From assembly GCA_036381895.1 (NCBI GenBank), contig DASVBY010000104.1:1-53764 (forward strand): a stretch of DNA of 53,764 nt, read 5' to 3'. The notes beneath the pieces were generated by a model. It saw only the letters and a list, made by a program, of their open reading frames with translations, was not told the DNA's origin and ran no database searches. Numbering within the stretch: position 1 is the stretch's first letter; every line of letters starts with the position of its first letter. This DNA comes from JACQFZ01 sp036381895 (lineage in GTDB: Bacteria; Pseudomonadota; Gammaproteobacteria; Acidiferrobacterales; Sulfurifustaceae). This document shows positions 17,819-26,425 of the stretch, one piece after another. A program made the translations under genes and the position numbers.

Positions 17819-19105
17819 TCACGTCTTCTTCTCGCGCGCTACCGCCCGCCATCCGATGTCGCGGCGGTAGTGCACGTTCTGCCAGTGGATGCGCCCGACC
17901 GCCTCGTAGGCGCGCTGCTGCGCGGCGGTCACTGTAGCGCCGAGCGCGGTCACACACAACACACGCCCGCCGCTCGTTACGATCTCCCCGTCGCGCTCCG
18001 CGGTGCCGGCGTGAAACACTTTGACATCGGGTGCATCGACCGGCAGCCCGTGGATCACGTCGCCCTTGGCGAAGCCGCCGGGGTAGCCCCCGGCCGCCAT
18101 GACGACCCCGAGTGCGGCGCGCGCGTCCCAGCGCGCCGCCGCGCGGTCGAGCTCGCCGGCGAGCGCGATCTCGATGAGCTCGACGAGATCCGTTTGCAGC
18201 CGCATCAGCACCGGCTGGGTCTCGGGATCGCCGAAGCGGCAATTGAACTCGAGCACGTTGGGGGTGCCGTCGGGCGTGATCATGAGACCGGCATAGAGAA
18301 AGCCCGTGTACGGGGTGCCTTCGTCGGCCATGCCGCGGACCGTCGGCACGATCACCTCGCGCATGATGCGTTCTTCGAGTGCGGGCGTCACGAGCGGCGC
18401 GGGGGAGTAAGCGCCCATGCCGCCGGTGTTCGGTCCCTGGTCGCCGTCGTACACGCGCTTGTGATCCTGCGAGGTCGCGAGCGGCAGCGCCGTACGGCCG
18501 TCGACCATCACGATGAAGGTCACTTCCTCGCCCGGAAGGAAATCCTCAACCACCAGGCGCCGCCCGGCATCGCCCAGTACGCGCTCGCGCTGCAGGCGCC
18601 GTGCCGCTTCGAGGAACTCTTCGCGCGTGCCGGCGATCACGACACCCTTGCCCCCGGCCAAACCGTCGGCTTTGAGCACCGCGGGAAAGCGCAGCGTGTC
18701 GGCGAGACGTACGGTCGCCTGGTAGTCGTCGGTTTCGCGGTACGCCGCCGTCGGGATCCGGTGGCGCGCGAGGAAGCTCTTGGCGTAAGCCTTCGAGCCT
18801 TCGAGCCGCGCGCACGCCCGGGTCGGGCCGAAGCAGCGCAGGCCGGCGGCGGCGAACCGGTCGACGATGCCGGCCACGAGCGGGGCCTCGGGGCCGACGA
18901 TGGTGAGATCGATGTTCTCGGTGTGCGCGAAGCGGAGCAGCCCGTCGATGTCATCGGCCGCGATCGGCACGTTCTCGCACTTCGGCTCGCGCGCCGTGCC
19001 CGCATTGCCGGGCGCGACGTATACCCGACTCGTGCGCGACGACTGCGCGGCCTTCCAGGCGAGCGCGTGTTCGCGCCCGCCGCCCCCGACAATGAGAATC
19101 TTCAT
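17819..19105 (-). CDS. purD: Phosphoribosylamine-glycine ligase (GAR synthetase)
   Basis: A 428-residue ATP-grasp enzyme beginning MKILIVGGGGREHALAWK. Further motifs are VGPEAPLVAGIVD, KADGLAGGKGVV, DQGPNTGGMGAYSPAPL, and VLEFNCRFGDPETQ, which carries the metal ligands. It joins phosphoribosylamine to glycine in de novo purine synthesis. The length is typical. purH lies upstream and purE downstream on the same strand; a perfect palindrome occupies the purH-purD gap. Confidence 0.98.
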   Translation of the reverse strand: MKILIVGGGGREHALAWKAAQSSRTSRVYVAPGNAGTAREPKCENVPIAADDIDGLLRFAHTENIDLTIVGPEAPLVAGIVDRFAAAGLRCFGPTRACARLEGSKAYAKSFLARHRIPTAAYRETDDYQATVRLADTLRFPAVLKADGLAGGKGVVIAGTREEFLEAARRLQRERVLGDAGRRLVVEDFLPGEEVTFIVMVDGRTALPLATSQDHKRVYDGDQGPNTGGMGAYSPAPLVTPALEERIMREVIVPTVRGMADEGTPYTGFLYAGLMITPDGTPNVLEFNCRFGDPETQPVLMRLQTDLVELIEIALAGELDRAAARWDARAALGVVMAAGGYPGGFAKGDVIHGLPVDAPDVKVFHAGTAERDGEIVTSGGRVLCVTALGATVTAAQQRAYEAVGRIHWQNVHYRRDIGWRAVAREKKT

Positions 19106-19165
19106 ACCTATGACCGATCCAGCGATACGCGCCGAGGGGCGGCGCTCATCGAATGACGGAGCGCG

Positions 19166-19185
19166 CGAGCATCCGCGGATGCTCG
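19166..19185. repeat. Perfect 20-bp palindrome between purH and purD
   Basis: Bases 19166-19185 read CGAGCATCCGCGGATGCTCG, a perfect palindrome with no loop, in the 105-bp gap between the purH stop and the purD start. As RNA it would fold into a short hairpin, but no U-tract follows in the direction of purine transcription, so it is not a typical terminator. It could be an operator for a dimeric repressor, an attenuation or processing hairpin, or chance in GC-rich DNA. Function is not established. Confidence 0.45.
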
Positions 19186-19210
19186 TGCATGCGCATCGTA
19201 GCCGAGACGA

Positions 19211-20779
19211 TCAGTGCCGAAAATGCCGCACGCCCGTGAATACCATGGCGATCCCGTGCTCGTCGGCCGCCGCGATCACCTCCTGATCGCGCATCGAGCC
19301 GCCCGGCTGGATCACCGCCGTCACGCCCGCCGCCGCGGCCTGATCCAGGCCGTCGCGGAACGGGAAGAACGCGTCCGACGCCATGACGCTACCGCGCACC
19401 TCGAGTCCCGCATCGCGTGCCTTGAGCGTCGCGAGCCGCGCGCTGTCCACCCGACTCATCTGACCGGCGCCGATGCCGATGGTGCGCTCGTCGCGGCAGT
19501 AGACGATTGCGTTCGACTTCACGTACTTGACGACGCGCCACGCGAACAGGAGGTCGCGCAGCTCGGCATCGCTCGGTGCGCGGCGCGTCACCCGCTTGAG
19601 CTGCGTCGGCGCAATGCGGACGGCGTCCGCATCCTGCAGCAGCACGCCCCCCGTGACGCGCTTGATATCCCAGGCAGCCGCCGGCGTCGCCCATGCGCCG
19701 CAGACGAGCACGCGCACGTTCGCCTTCGTGGCGAGGGCGCTGCGCGCGTCGGCGTCGATATCGGGTGCGATGATCACCTCGACGAACTGGCGCGCGACGA
19801 TCGCGCGCGCGGTCGCGCCGTCGAGCGGACGGTTAAACGCGATGATGCCGCCGAAGGCGGAGGTCGGATCCGTCGCGTAGGCGGCATCGTACGCGGCCGC
19901 GAGCGAATCGGCGGCCGCGACCCCGCAGGGATTGGCGTGCTTGACGATCACGCACGCCGGGCGCTCGAACGCCTTCACGCACTCGAGCGCCGCATCCGCG
20001 TCCGCGATATTGTTGAACGAGAGCTCCTTGCCCTGCAGCTGGCGTGCGCCCGCAATGCTGCCCGCGGGCGGTGGGTGCTCGACGTAGAACGCGGCGCGCT
20101 GGTGCGGGTTCTCGCCGTAGCGCAGTACCGCCGACAGGCGGAACTGGAGATTCAACGTGCGTGCGAAATCGGCGCGCGCGCCGTCGGGCGCGAGCGCGCC
20201 GAGATGGTTCGCGATCGCGCCGTCGTAGCGCGCGGTGTGCTCGAACGCCTTGACCGCGAGGCGAAAGCGCGTCGCGGCGCTCACGGCGTTCGCGTTCGCA
20301 TCCATCTCCGCGAGCACGGCGTCGTAGTCCGCACTCTCGACCACCACCGTGACCGCCGCGTGATTCTTCGCCGCGGCGCGCAGCAGCGTCGGTCCGCCGA
20401 TGTCGATGTTCTCGATCGCCTCGGCGAGGGTGCAGTCGGCGCGCGCGACCGTCTGCTCGAACGGATAGAGATTGACGACGACCAGATCGATCGGCGGGAT
20501 GTCGTGCTGCGCGAGCGCGGCCATGTGCGCCGGCTCGTCGCGGCGCGCGAGCAAGCCGGCGTGCACGCGCGGGTGCAGCGTCTTCACGCGCCCGTCGAGC
20601 ATTTCCGGGAAGCCGGTGTGCTGCGCGATCTCGATGACGCGCACCCCGGCGTCGACGAGCAGGCGCGCGGTGCCGCCGGTCGAGAGGATCTCGACGCCGC
20701 GCGCGGCGAGCGCGCGGGCGAAATCCACGATCCCGGTCTTGTCCGATACGCTGATGAGCGCGCGCCTGATTGCGGTCAT
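19211..20779 (-). CDS. purH: Bifunctional AICAR transformylase/IMP cyclohydrolase
   Basis: A 522-residue PurH. The N-terminal IMP cyclohydrolase (MGS-like) domain has RALISVSDKTGIVDFARAL, LSTGGTARLL, FPEMLDGRVKTLHPRVHAGL and NLYPFEQTVA. The C-terminal AICAR transformylase half has GENPHQRAAFYVE, QGKELSFNNIADADAA, CVIVKHANPCGVA, the region DPTSAFGGIIAFNRPLDG, and a final MRDQEVIAAADEHGIAMVFTG. It performs the last two steps to IMP. It sits between fis (upstream) and purD in the frequent dusB-fis-purH-purD order. Confidence 0.98.
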   Translation of the reverse strand: MTAIRRALISVSDKTGIVDFARALAARGVEILSTGGTARLLVDAGVRVIEIAQHTGFPEMLDGRVKTLHPRVHAGLLARRDEPAHMAALAQHDIPPIDLVVVNLYPFEQTVARADCTLAEAIENIDIGGPTLLRAAAKNHAAVTVVVESADYDAVLAEMDANANAVSAATRFRLAVKAFEHTARYDGAIANHLGALAPDGARADFARTLNLQFRLSAVLRYGENPHQRAAFYVEHPPPAGSIAGARQLQGKELSFNNIADADAALECVKAFERPACVIVKHANPCGVAAADSLAAAYDAAYATDPTSAFGGIIAFNRPLDGATARAIVARQFVEVIIAPDIDADARSALATKANVRVLVCGAWATPAAAWDIKRVTGGVLLQDADAVRIAPTQLKRVTRRAPSDAELRDLLFAWRVVKYVKSNAIVYCRDERTIGIGAGQMSRVDSARLATLKARDAGLEVRGSVMASDAFFPFRDGLDQAAAAGVTAVIQPGGSMRDQEVIAAADEHGIAMVFTGVRHFRH

Positions 20780-20819
20780 CGTGAATCGTCGCGAGCGGCA
20801 GCGCGCGCCGCGGCGCCGC

Positions 20820-21059
20820 TCAGTTGAGCTTGTAGTGCTTGAGCTTCTTGCGAAGCGTATTGCGATTGATGCCGAGGAGCTCCGCCGCGCGGCACTGGTT
20901 GCTCTTTACGTGACGCATGACGATCTCGAGCAGCGGCCGCTCCACCTCGGACATGACCATATGGTACACGTTCGTGGTCTTCTCGCCGTTAAGGTCGTGG
21001 AAGTACCGCTCGAGCGAGTTCCGCACGTGCGTCGACAGCAGGACTTTGCGTTCTTTCAT
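20820..21059 (-). CDS. fis: DNA-binding protein Fis
   Basis: A 79-residue Fis, shorter at the N-terminus than the 98-residue E. coli protein but with the whole core. The C-terminal helix-turn-helix QCRAAELLGINRNTLRKKLK is nearly canonical. Fis bends DNA and activates rRNA and other growth-related promoters. The start ATG overlaps the dusB stop (ATGA), the classic dusB-fis operon with translational coupling. purH follows 41 bp downstream. Confidence 0.96.
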   Translation of the reverse strand: MKERKVLLSTHVRNSLERYFHDLNGEKTTNVYHMVMSEVERPLLEIVMRHVKSNQCRAAELLGINRNTLRKKLKHYKLN

Positions 21060-22042
21060 GCCGCGAGCCCGAGGTTCTGCATCTGTCGATCGAAGAACTC
21101 GTGCACCATTTCGAGCTGCGCCGCGGCCGTTTCGGCCTGATTGACGCGGTAGCGGAACACGGCGCCGCCAGCGAGCCCCTTGCTGTACCAGGAAATGTGC
21201 TTGCGCGCGACGCGCACGCCCCTGTGCTCGCCGTAGAAGTCGTAGAGGTTGTGCAGGTGTGCGATCAGGGTGTCGCGCACTTCCGCGAGCGGCGGCGGCG
21301 GGAGCTTTTCGCCGGTCGCGAGATAGTGCCCGATCTCGCGGAAAATCCAGGGGTTTCCCTGAGCCGCGCGTCCGATCATCACGCCGTCCGCGCCCGTCTG
21401 CCGCAGCACGGCAGCCGCCTTCTCCGGGGAATCGATGTCGCCGTTCGCGATCACCGGGATGCGCACCGCCTGCTTGATGGCGGCGATGGTTTCGTACTCG
21501 GCTTCGCCCTGAAACAGATCGGCGCGCGTGCGCCCGTGCACCGCGAGCGCCTGGATGCCGCAGTCCTCCGCGATGCGCGCGATCTGCACGCCGTTCCTGT
21601 GCGCGCGGTCCCAGCCGGTGCGGATCTTGAGCGTCACCGGCACGCTCACCGCCGCGACCACGGCGCGCAAGATGCGTGCCACGAGCGCTTCGTTCTGCAG
21701 CAGCGCCGAGCCCGCCATCACGTTGCACACCTTCTTCGCGGGGCAGCCCATGTTTATGTCGATGATCTGTGCGCCGCGATCCACGTTGAAGCGCGCGGCT
21801 TCCGCCATCATCGCCGGATCGGCGCCGACGATCTGCACCGCGCGCGGCTCCTGCTCGCCACTGTGATCGGCGCGCCGCAGTGTCTTGTCGCTGCCCCAGA
21901 GCAGCGAGTTCGAGGAAACCATCTCGGACGCCGCCATGCCCGCGCCGAGGCGCTTGCACAGCTGACGGAAGGGTCTGTCGGTGACACCCGCCATCGGCGC
22001 AAGGAAAAGATTGTTGCGTAAGTGGTGCAATCCGATTCTCAT
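21056..22042 (-). CDS. dusB: tRNA-dihydrouridine synthase B
   Basis: A 328-residue FMN enzyme. Motifs include LAPMAGVTDRPFR, the IDINMGCPAKKVCN segment with its active-site cysteine, VTLKIRTGWD, ALAVHGRTRADLF, IPVIANGDIDSPE and DGVMIGRAAQGNPWIF. DusB reduces specific uridines in tRNA to dihydrouridine with NADPH. It is the first gene of the dusB-fis unit and may start a longer purine transcript. A plausible promoter lies about 32-40 bp upstream of the start codon. Confidence 0.97.
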   Translation of the reverse strand: MRIGLHHLRNNLFLAPMAGVTDRPFRQLCKRLGAGMAASEMVSSNSLLWGSDKTLRRADHSGEQEPRAVQIVGADPAMMAEAARFNVDRGAQIIDINMGCPAKKVCNVMAGSALLQNEALVARILRAVVAAVSVPVTLKIRTGWDRAHRNGVQIARIAEDCGIQALAVHGRTRADLFQGEAEYETIAAIKQAVRIPVIANGDIDSPEKAAAVLRQTGADGVMIGRAAQGNPWIFREIGHYLATGEKLPPPPLAEVRDTLIAHLHNLYDFYGEHRGVRVARKHISWYSKGLAGGAVFRYRVNQAETAAAQLEMVHEFFDRQMQNLGLAA

Positions 22043-22073
22043 GTCGGATCGTCTCTACCCTTCGAATCGGCGG

Positions 22074-22109
22074 GGGCGGAATCATAACCAGAAATTCTTC
22101 GCGGGGGGA
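22074..22109 (-). promoter_or_regulatory. Candidate dusB-fis promoter with GC-rich discriminator
   Basis: On the minus strand, TATGAT at 22086-22081 is a near-consensus -10 box. It is followed by a C/G-rich run toward the expected start site, and no canonical -35 hexamer is seen 17 bp upstream (TCCCCC). A good -10, poor -35 and GC-rich discriminator is the pattern of stringently controlled promoters such as E. coli fis. Assignment is by eye only. Confidence 0.4.
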
Positions 22110-22291
22110 AGGGGGCGCGCGGAACGCCGGCGCGCGACGTGCGCCGCAACGCGTTACTGTATCGACGCAGTGCGACGCACGCTGCACGTGCGCAACTTGT
22201 CGCGCGGCAGTGCGCGCCCGCGTTCGCGGGATCATCGCGCATCGACGAGACGGTGTGCGGCGAGTGTGCGACCGGATGCTGGTCGCGGACG

Positions 22292-23038
22292 TTATCCGGC
22301 CGCTGCAAAGAGCTGGATTTCGAAACCCGCGGCCTTCTCGTCCGGATTCGTCACGTCGAGCAGCGCGTCGACGACGATATTCGGCGACATCGGCGCATCG
22401 GCGCGTGCGGGCGGCTGCACGTAATCGCGCGGCGCGAACGTGCGTCGCGCGAGCAGCCGCCCTTCGCTGTCGGTGAGGCTCACCTGCAGCAGCGGCAGCG
22501 GCTGGTCGCGCTCGCTTCGGTTCACGAGGCGGGCGCGCAATCGCAGTACGTTGCCGTAGCGCGGATGCGGGGCAATGCGCGTCTCGATGAGCTCGGGCAC
22601 GGCGGCACCGACGAGCGGCGCGAGCTCGCAGCCGAGGTGCGCGCAGAAGCGCGCGAGGTGCGGGCGCAGCGCAGGAACCTGCGCCAGCTCGTCGCGGTAG
22701 AAGTACGCGAACTGCCCGACGAGGAGCGTCATGAGTGCGAGCACGCCAAGCGCCCAAACGGGTGTCGGCAGTCCGCGCCGCGGCGCCTGGAAGATGGAAG
22801 AATCGGTGATGACCGGGATTTCCTTGTCGCGCAGGCGAAGCGCTTCCTGCTCGTGAACGCCGTCCGCGCCGTGGTCGCGCCGCGCCTCGGATGCCGCATC
22901 GGCCGGCGGCGCAAACAGGTGCAGGTCGGCGCGAAACACGGAATCGCAGCGGCCGCAGCGCACCAGGCCGTCGCGCGCCTTGAGTTGCGCGATCGTGATG
23001 CGAAACGCGGTCTGGCATTCCGGGCAGCGCGTGTACAT
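22292..23038 (-). CDS. DUF3426 zinc-ribbon membrane protein
   Basis: A 248-residue protein with an N-terminal MJ0042-type zinc ribbon (YTRCPECQTAF with C5 and C8; VRCGRCDSVF with C28 and C31). A charged linker, one transmembrane helix (about 93-113) and a C-terminal DUF3426 domain with LRARLVNRS and a beta-sandwich character follow. The predicted topology is cytoplasmic zinc ribbon and periplasmic domain. Function is unknown. It typically lies next to prmA, as here: the start is 6 bp from the prmA stop, so they share an operon. Confidence 0.88.
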   Translation of the reverse strand: MYTRCPECQTAFRITIAQLKARDGLVRCGRCDSVFRADLHLFAPPADAASEARRDHGADGVHEQEALRLRDKEIPVITDSSIFQAPRRGLPTPVWALGVLALMTLLVGQFAYFYRDELAQVPALRPHLARFCAHLGCELAPLVGAAVPELIETRIAPHPRYGNVLRLRARLVNRSERDQPLPLLQVSLTDSEGRLLARRTFAPRDYVQPPARADAPMSPNIVVDALLDVTNPDEKAAGFEIQLFAAAG

Positions 23039-23044
23039 GCGTCG

Positions 23045-23920
23045 TCAGCCGATGCGGTTGCCGGCAAGGAGCACCCAGCCCTCGCGTTCGCGCTGATCGA
23101 GCGCGAATCGCGCATAGGCGCCGCGGACCTCATCCGCCTGCTCGGGCAGAATGCCGCTCAGCGCGATGTCGCCGTGCGGCAGGAGGCGCCGCTCCAATTC
23201 GGGCGCGAGCTCGAGCAGCGCGCCGGCGAGGATGTTCGCGACGAGCACGTCGCCGGCGACGCCGGAAGGAAGCGCTTCCGGCGCGCAGGCGCGGTAGCGC
23301 CCCGCAACGCCGTTGCGCACCGCGTTCTCGCGACTCACCGCGAGCGCCTGCGGGTCGACGTCCACACCGACGACCTCCGCCGCGCCGAGCTTGAGCGCCG
23401 CGATCGCGAGGATTCCCGAGCCGCAGCCGTAGTCGATCACGCGCCGGCCGGCGAGCGGCCGGTGCGCGAGCCATTCGAGACAGAGCGCCGTGGTCGGGTG
23501 GGTGCCGGTGCCGAAGGCGAGCCCCGGGTCGAGGACGATGTTGACGGCCGAGGGATCGGGGGGTGCGCACCAGCTCGGTACCACCCACAGGCTGCGCGTG
23601 ATCTGCAGCGGGCGGTAGTGCGCCATCCAGGCGCGCCCCCAGTCCGCGTCGGGGAGGATGTCGATACTGTGCTCCACGGCCTCGCATGCGAGCACCCGGC
23701 GCACGGCGGCGATCACGCGCGCGGGGTCCGCGTCCGCCGCGAACAGTCCCGTCACGCGGGTCTCGTCCCAGAGCGGCGTGCGCTCGAGCGCGCTCTGCAG
23801 CCGCTCCTCCGCGCCCACGCCTTCGACCGTGATCGCGAGCGCGCCGCACGCCTCGAGCGCTTCGGCCACCGCGTCCGCTTCCGCGGCGCGTGCCGGAATC
23901 TTGATCTGCAGCCAGGGCAC
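23045..23920 (-). CDS. prmA: Ribosomal protein L11 methyltransferase
   Basis: A 291-residue PrmA. The N-terminal substrate-recognition domain starts PWLQIKIPARAAEADAV. The SAM-binding domain has DPGLAFGTGTHPTT, VIDYGCGSGILAIAALKLGA and VANILAGALLELAP. It trimethylates ribosomal protein L11. The start is set at the GTG at 23920 because PrmA proteins begin M-P-W; the open frame extends 13 codons further. accC is upstream and the DUF3426 gene downstream, a widespread arrangement. Confidence 0.95.
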   Translation of the reverse strand: MPWLQIKIPARAAEADAVAEALEACGALAITVEGVGAEERLQSALERTPLWDETRVTGLFAADADPARVIAAVRRVLACEAVEHSIDILPDADWGRAWMAHYRPLQITRSLWVVPSWCAPPDPSAVNIVLDPGLAFGTGTHPTTALCLEWLAHRPLAGRRVIDYGCGSGILAIAALKLGAAEVVGVDVDPQALAVSRENAVRNGVAGRYRACAPEALPSGVAGDVLVANILAGALLELAPELERRLLPHGDIALSGILPEQADEVRGAYARFALDQREREGWVLLAGNRIG

Positions 23921-23975
23921 GCGCCAAGCATACAAGTGCGGCGCGCACGGTGCGAGCACGCACGGCGGCGCGTGC

Positions 23976-25316
23976 CTACAGCCCGAGCTTCTTCTCGAGG
24001 TAATGGATGTTCACGCCGCCGCGGACGAAGTTCGCGTCGTTCAGGATGTCCTGGTGCAGCGGGATGTTGGTCTTGATGCCGTCGACCACCATTTCCGAGA
24101 GCGCCACGCGCATGCGCGCGAGCGCGAGCTCGCGCGTTTCGGCGTGCGCGATCACTTTCGCGATCATCGAATCGTAGTACGGCGGCACCGTGTAGTTGTT
24201 GTAGATGTGCGTATCGACGCGTACGCCGGGGCCGCCCGGCGGATGGTAGTACGTGATGCGGCCGGGCGAGGGCGTGAACTTCTCCGGGTCCTCGGCGTTG
24301 ATGCGGCATTCGATCGCGTGCCCGCGCCAGGTGATGTCCTTCTGCCGGTACGGCAGGCGTTCGCCGGCGGCGATCAGAATCTGCTCCTTCACGATGTCGA
24401 CGCCGGTCACCATTTCCGTCACCGGGTGCTCGACCTGCACGCGCGTGTTCATCTCGATGAAATAGAACTCGCCGTCCTGGTACAGGAACTCGAACGTGCC
24501 GGCGCCGCGGTAGCCGATGCGCCGGCAGGCCTCCGCACAGCGCTCGCCCATGCGCAGGCGCAGCTTCTCGGGGATCCCGGGCGCGGGCGCTTCCTCGATC
24601 ACTTTCTGGTGGCGACGCTGCAGCGAGCAGTCGCGTTCGCCGAGATGGATCGCGTTGCCGTGCTCGTCCGCGAGCACCTGGAATTCGATGTGCCGCGGAT
24701 TGTCGAGGTACTTTTCCATGTACACCGTGTCGCTGTTGAACGCTGCTGCCGCCTCCGCGCGCGTGGTGGCCACGGCATTGAGCAGTGCGGCCTCGGTGTG
24801 CACGACGCGCATGCCGCGGCCGCCGCCGCCGCCGCTCGCCTTGATGAGCACCGGGTAGCCGATGCGCTCGGCGATGCGGAACAGCTCGCGGTCGTCCTTG
24901 GGCAGCGGACCGTCCGAGCCCGGGACGCAGGGAATGCCGGCCTTCTTCATCGCCCTGATCGCGGAAATCTTGTCCCCCATGAGGCGGATGGTTTCGGCGC
25001 GCGGGCCGATGAATACGAACCCGCTCTTTTCGACGCGCTCCGCGAAATCGGCGTTTTCCGACAGGAAGCCGTAGCCCGGATGAATCGCCTGCGCATCGGT
25101 CACTTCGGCGGCGCTGATGACGGCCGGGATGTTGAGGTAGCTGTCGACCGCGCGGGCGGGACCGATGCAGACCGACTCATCGGCGAGACGCACGTACTTG
25201 GCGTCGCGATCGGCCTCGGAATGGAGCGCCACCGTCTTTATGCCGAGCATGCGGCAGGCGCGCTGAATTCGCAGCGCAATCTCGCCGCGATTGGCAATCA
25301 CGATCTTGTCGAACAT
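23976..25316 (-). CDS. accC: Acetyl-CoA carboxylase, biotin carboxylase subunit
   Basis: A 446-residue biotin carboxylase. Key motifs are IANRGEIALRI, HPGYGFLSENADFA, the glycine-rich ATP loop KASGGGGGRGMR, FQVLADEHGNAIHLGERDCSLQRRHQKVIEEAP, and EMNTRVQVEHPVTE with the catalytic region. It carboxylates the biotin on AccB for malonyl-CoA synthesis. It follows accB by 8 bp in the same operon. Confidence 0.98.
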   Translation of the reverse strand: MFDKIVIANRGEIALRIQRACRMLGIKTVALHSEADRDAKYVRLADESVCIGPARAVDSYLNIPAVISAAEVTDAQAIHPGYGFLSENADFAERVEKSGFVFIGPRAETIRLMGDKISAIRAMKKAGIPCVPGSDGPLPKDDRELFRIAERIGYPVLIKASGGGGGRGMRVVHTEAALLNAVATTRAEAAAAFNSDTVYMEKYLDNPRHIEFQVLADEHGNAIHLGERDCSLQRRHQKVIEEAPAPGIPEKLRLRMGERCAEACRRIGYRGAGTFEFLYQDGEFYFIEMNTRVQVEHPVTEMVTGVDIVKEQILIAAGERLPYRQKDITWRGHAIECRINAEDPEKFTPSPGRITYYHPPGGPGVRVDTHIYNNYTVPPYYDSMIAKVIAHAETRELALARMRVALSEMVVDGIKTNIPLHQDILNDANFVRGGVNIHYLEKKLGL

Positions 25317-25327
25317 AAGAGGAGGAG

Positions 25328-25819
25328 CTACTCGATGACGAAAAGCGGCTCGCCGTACTCGACCGGCTGCCCGTTTTCCTTGAGGATCGCCTTGACCACG
25401 CCGGCCTTGTCGGCCTCGATCTGATTCATCATCTTCATCGCTTCGATAATGCAGAGCACGTCGCCCACCTTGACTTCGGTGCCGACGTCGACGAACGGCT
25501 TCGCGCCCGGGCTCGGCGCCCGGTAGAAAGTCCCGACCATAGGCGACGTGACGACGTGTCCCGGCGGAATCGCGTTGCTCTCTGGGGCGGGCGCGGACGT
25601 CGCCGCGGGTGCCGGAGCCGCGGCCTGGGCGGTTCCTGGCGCTGGCGCAGCCGCCGCCGGCGCGGGTGCGGGCGCGCCGCCGGTGGTCACTACGGTTGCG
25701 CCTCCGACAGAGCTCGCGCGGCTGATGCGAATCGATTCCTCACCCTCCCGGATCTCGATTTCCGCGAGGCTCGATTCCTCCAGCATCTCGATCAGTTTCT
25801 TGACTTTGCGTATATCCAT
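25328..25819 (-). CDS. accB: Acetyl-CoA carboxylase biotin carboxyl carrier protein
   Basis: A 163-residue AccB. An N-terminal dimerisation segment (MDIRKVKKLIEMLEE) is joined by an Ala/Pro-rich flexible linker (about 48-84) to the biotinyl domain. The domain carries the EAMKM motif, with K129 as the biotin site, and the thumb region TFYRAPSPGAKPFV. It carries carboxybiotin between AccC and AccAD. It lies between aroQ and accC. Confidence 0.98.
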   Translation of the reverse strand: MDIRKVKKLIEMLEESSLAEIEIREGEESIRISRASSVGGATVVTTGGAPAPAPAAAAPAPGTAQAAAPAPAATSAPAPESNAIPPGHVVTSPMVGTFYRAPSPGAKPFVDVGTEVKVGDVLCIIEAMKMMNQIEADKAGVVKAILKENGQPVEYGEPLFVIE

Positions 25820-25828
25820 GCATGTCCC

Positions 25829-26281
25829 TTAAGGTTTATTGGCCTTCTTCAGGTGCTCGATAGCGGCGGCGAGCGCCAGCTCGTAGCCGTATGCCCCGAG
25901 CCCGGTGATCACCCCCACGGCGACGTCGGAGAAGTACGACTGGCGCCGAAAGGGCTCGCGGGCGTGCACGTTCGACAGGTGCACCTCGATGAACGGAATG
26001 CGAGTGCCGGTGAGAGCGTCCCGCAGCGCTACGCTCGTCGACGTGAAGCCGGCGGGGTTGAGCACGATGAACGCGACGCCCTCCTTCCCCGCCTGCTGCA
26101 CGCGGTCGATCAGGGCGTGCTCGGCGTTGCTCTGAAAACAGTGCAGCCGGTGCCCGGCGGCTTCCGCCTGCTTCGTCAGGCGCGCTTCGATCTCGGCTAA
26201 CGTCGTTGTCCCGTAGAACTCGGGCTCGCGGGTGCCGAGCAGGTTGAGGTTCGGTCCGTTCAGGACGAGCAGATCGGCCAT
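25829..26281 (-). CDS. aroQ: Type II 3-dehydroquinate dehydratase
   Basis: A 150-residue AroQ. LVLNGPNLNLLGTREPEFYG carries the catalytic region; LNPAGFTSTSVALRDAL, PFIEVHLSNVHAREPFRRQSYFS and GVITGLGAYGYELAL complete the fold. It dehydrates 3-dehydroquinate in the shikimate pathway. The stop is 9 bp from the accB start, so it heads the aroQ-accB-accC-prmA operon common in proteobacteria. Confidence 0.97.
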   Translation of the reverse strand: MADLLVLNGPNLNLLGTREPEFYGTTTLAEIEARLTKQAEAAGHRLHCFQSNAEHALIDRVQQAGKEGVAFIVLNPAGFTSTSVALRDALTGTRIPFIEVHLSNVHAREPFRRQSYFSDVAVGVITGLGAYGYELALAAAIEHLKKANKP

Positions 26282-26425
26282 TGGGGGCTGATTTCCGCGT
26301 GTTGGGTGGCGGCTTTCGCCGGCGCGGTGGGGACACAGGTCGGCGAATTTTGCTTCAACTTAGCCGAAGATCGAGACAAAAGCCAGCGATACTGTCGGTG
26401 CGAGCCGATTCGATCAATCGCCCCG

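Noticed and set aside
20820..23018. Long frame merging fis with sequence antisense or frame-shifted to dusB and DUF3426
   Set aside because: The fis start at 21059 with the ATGA overlap explains the only protein-like part.
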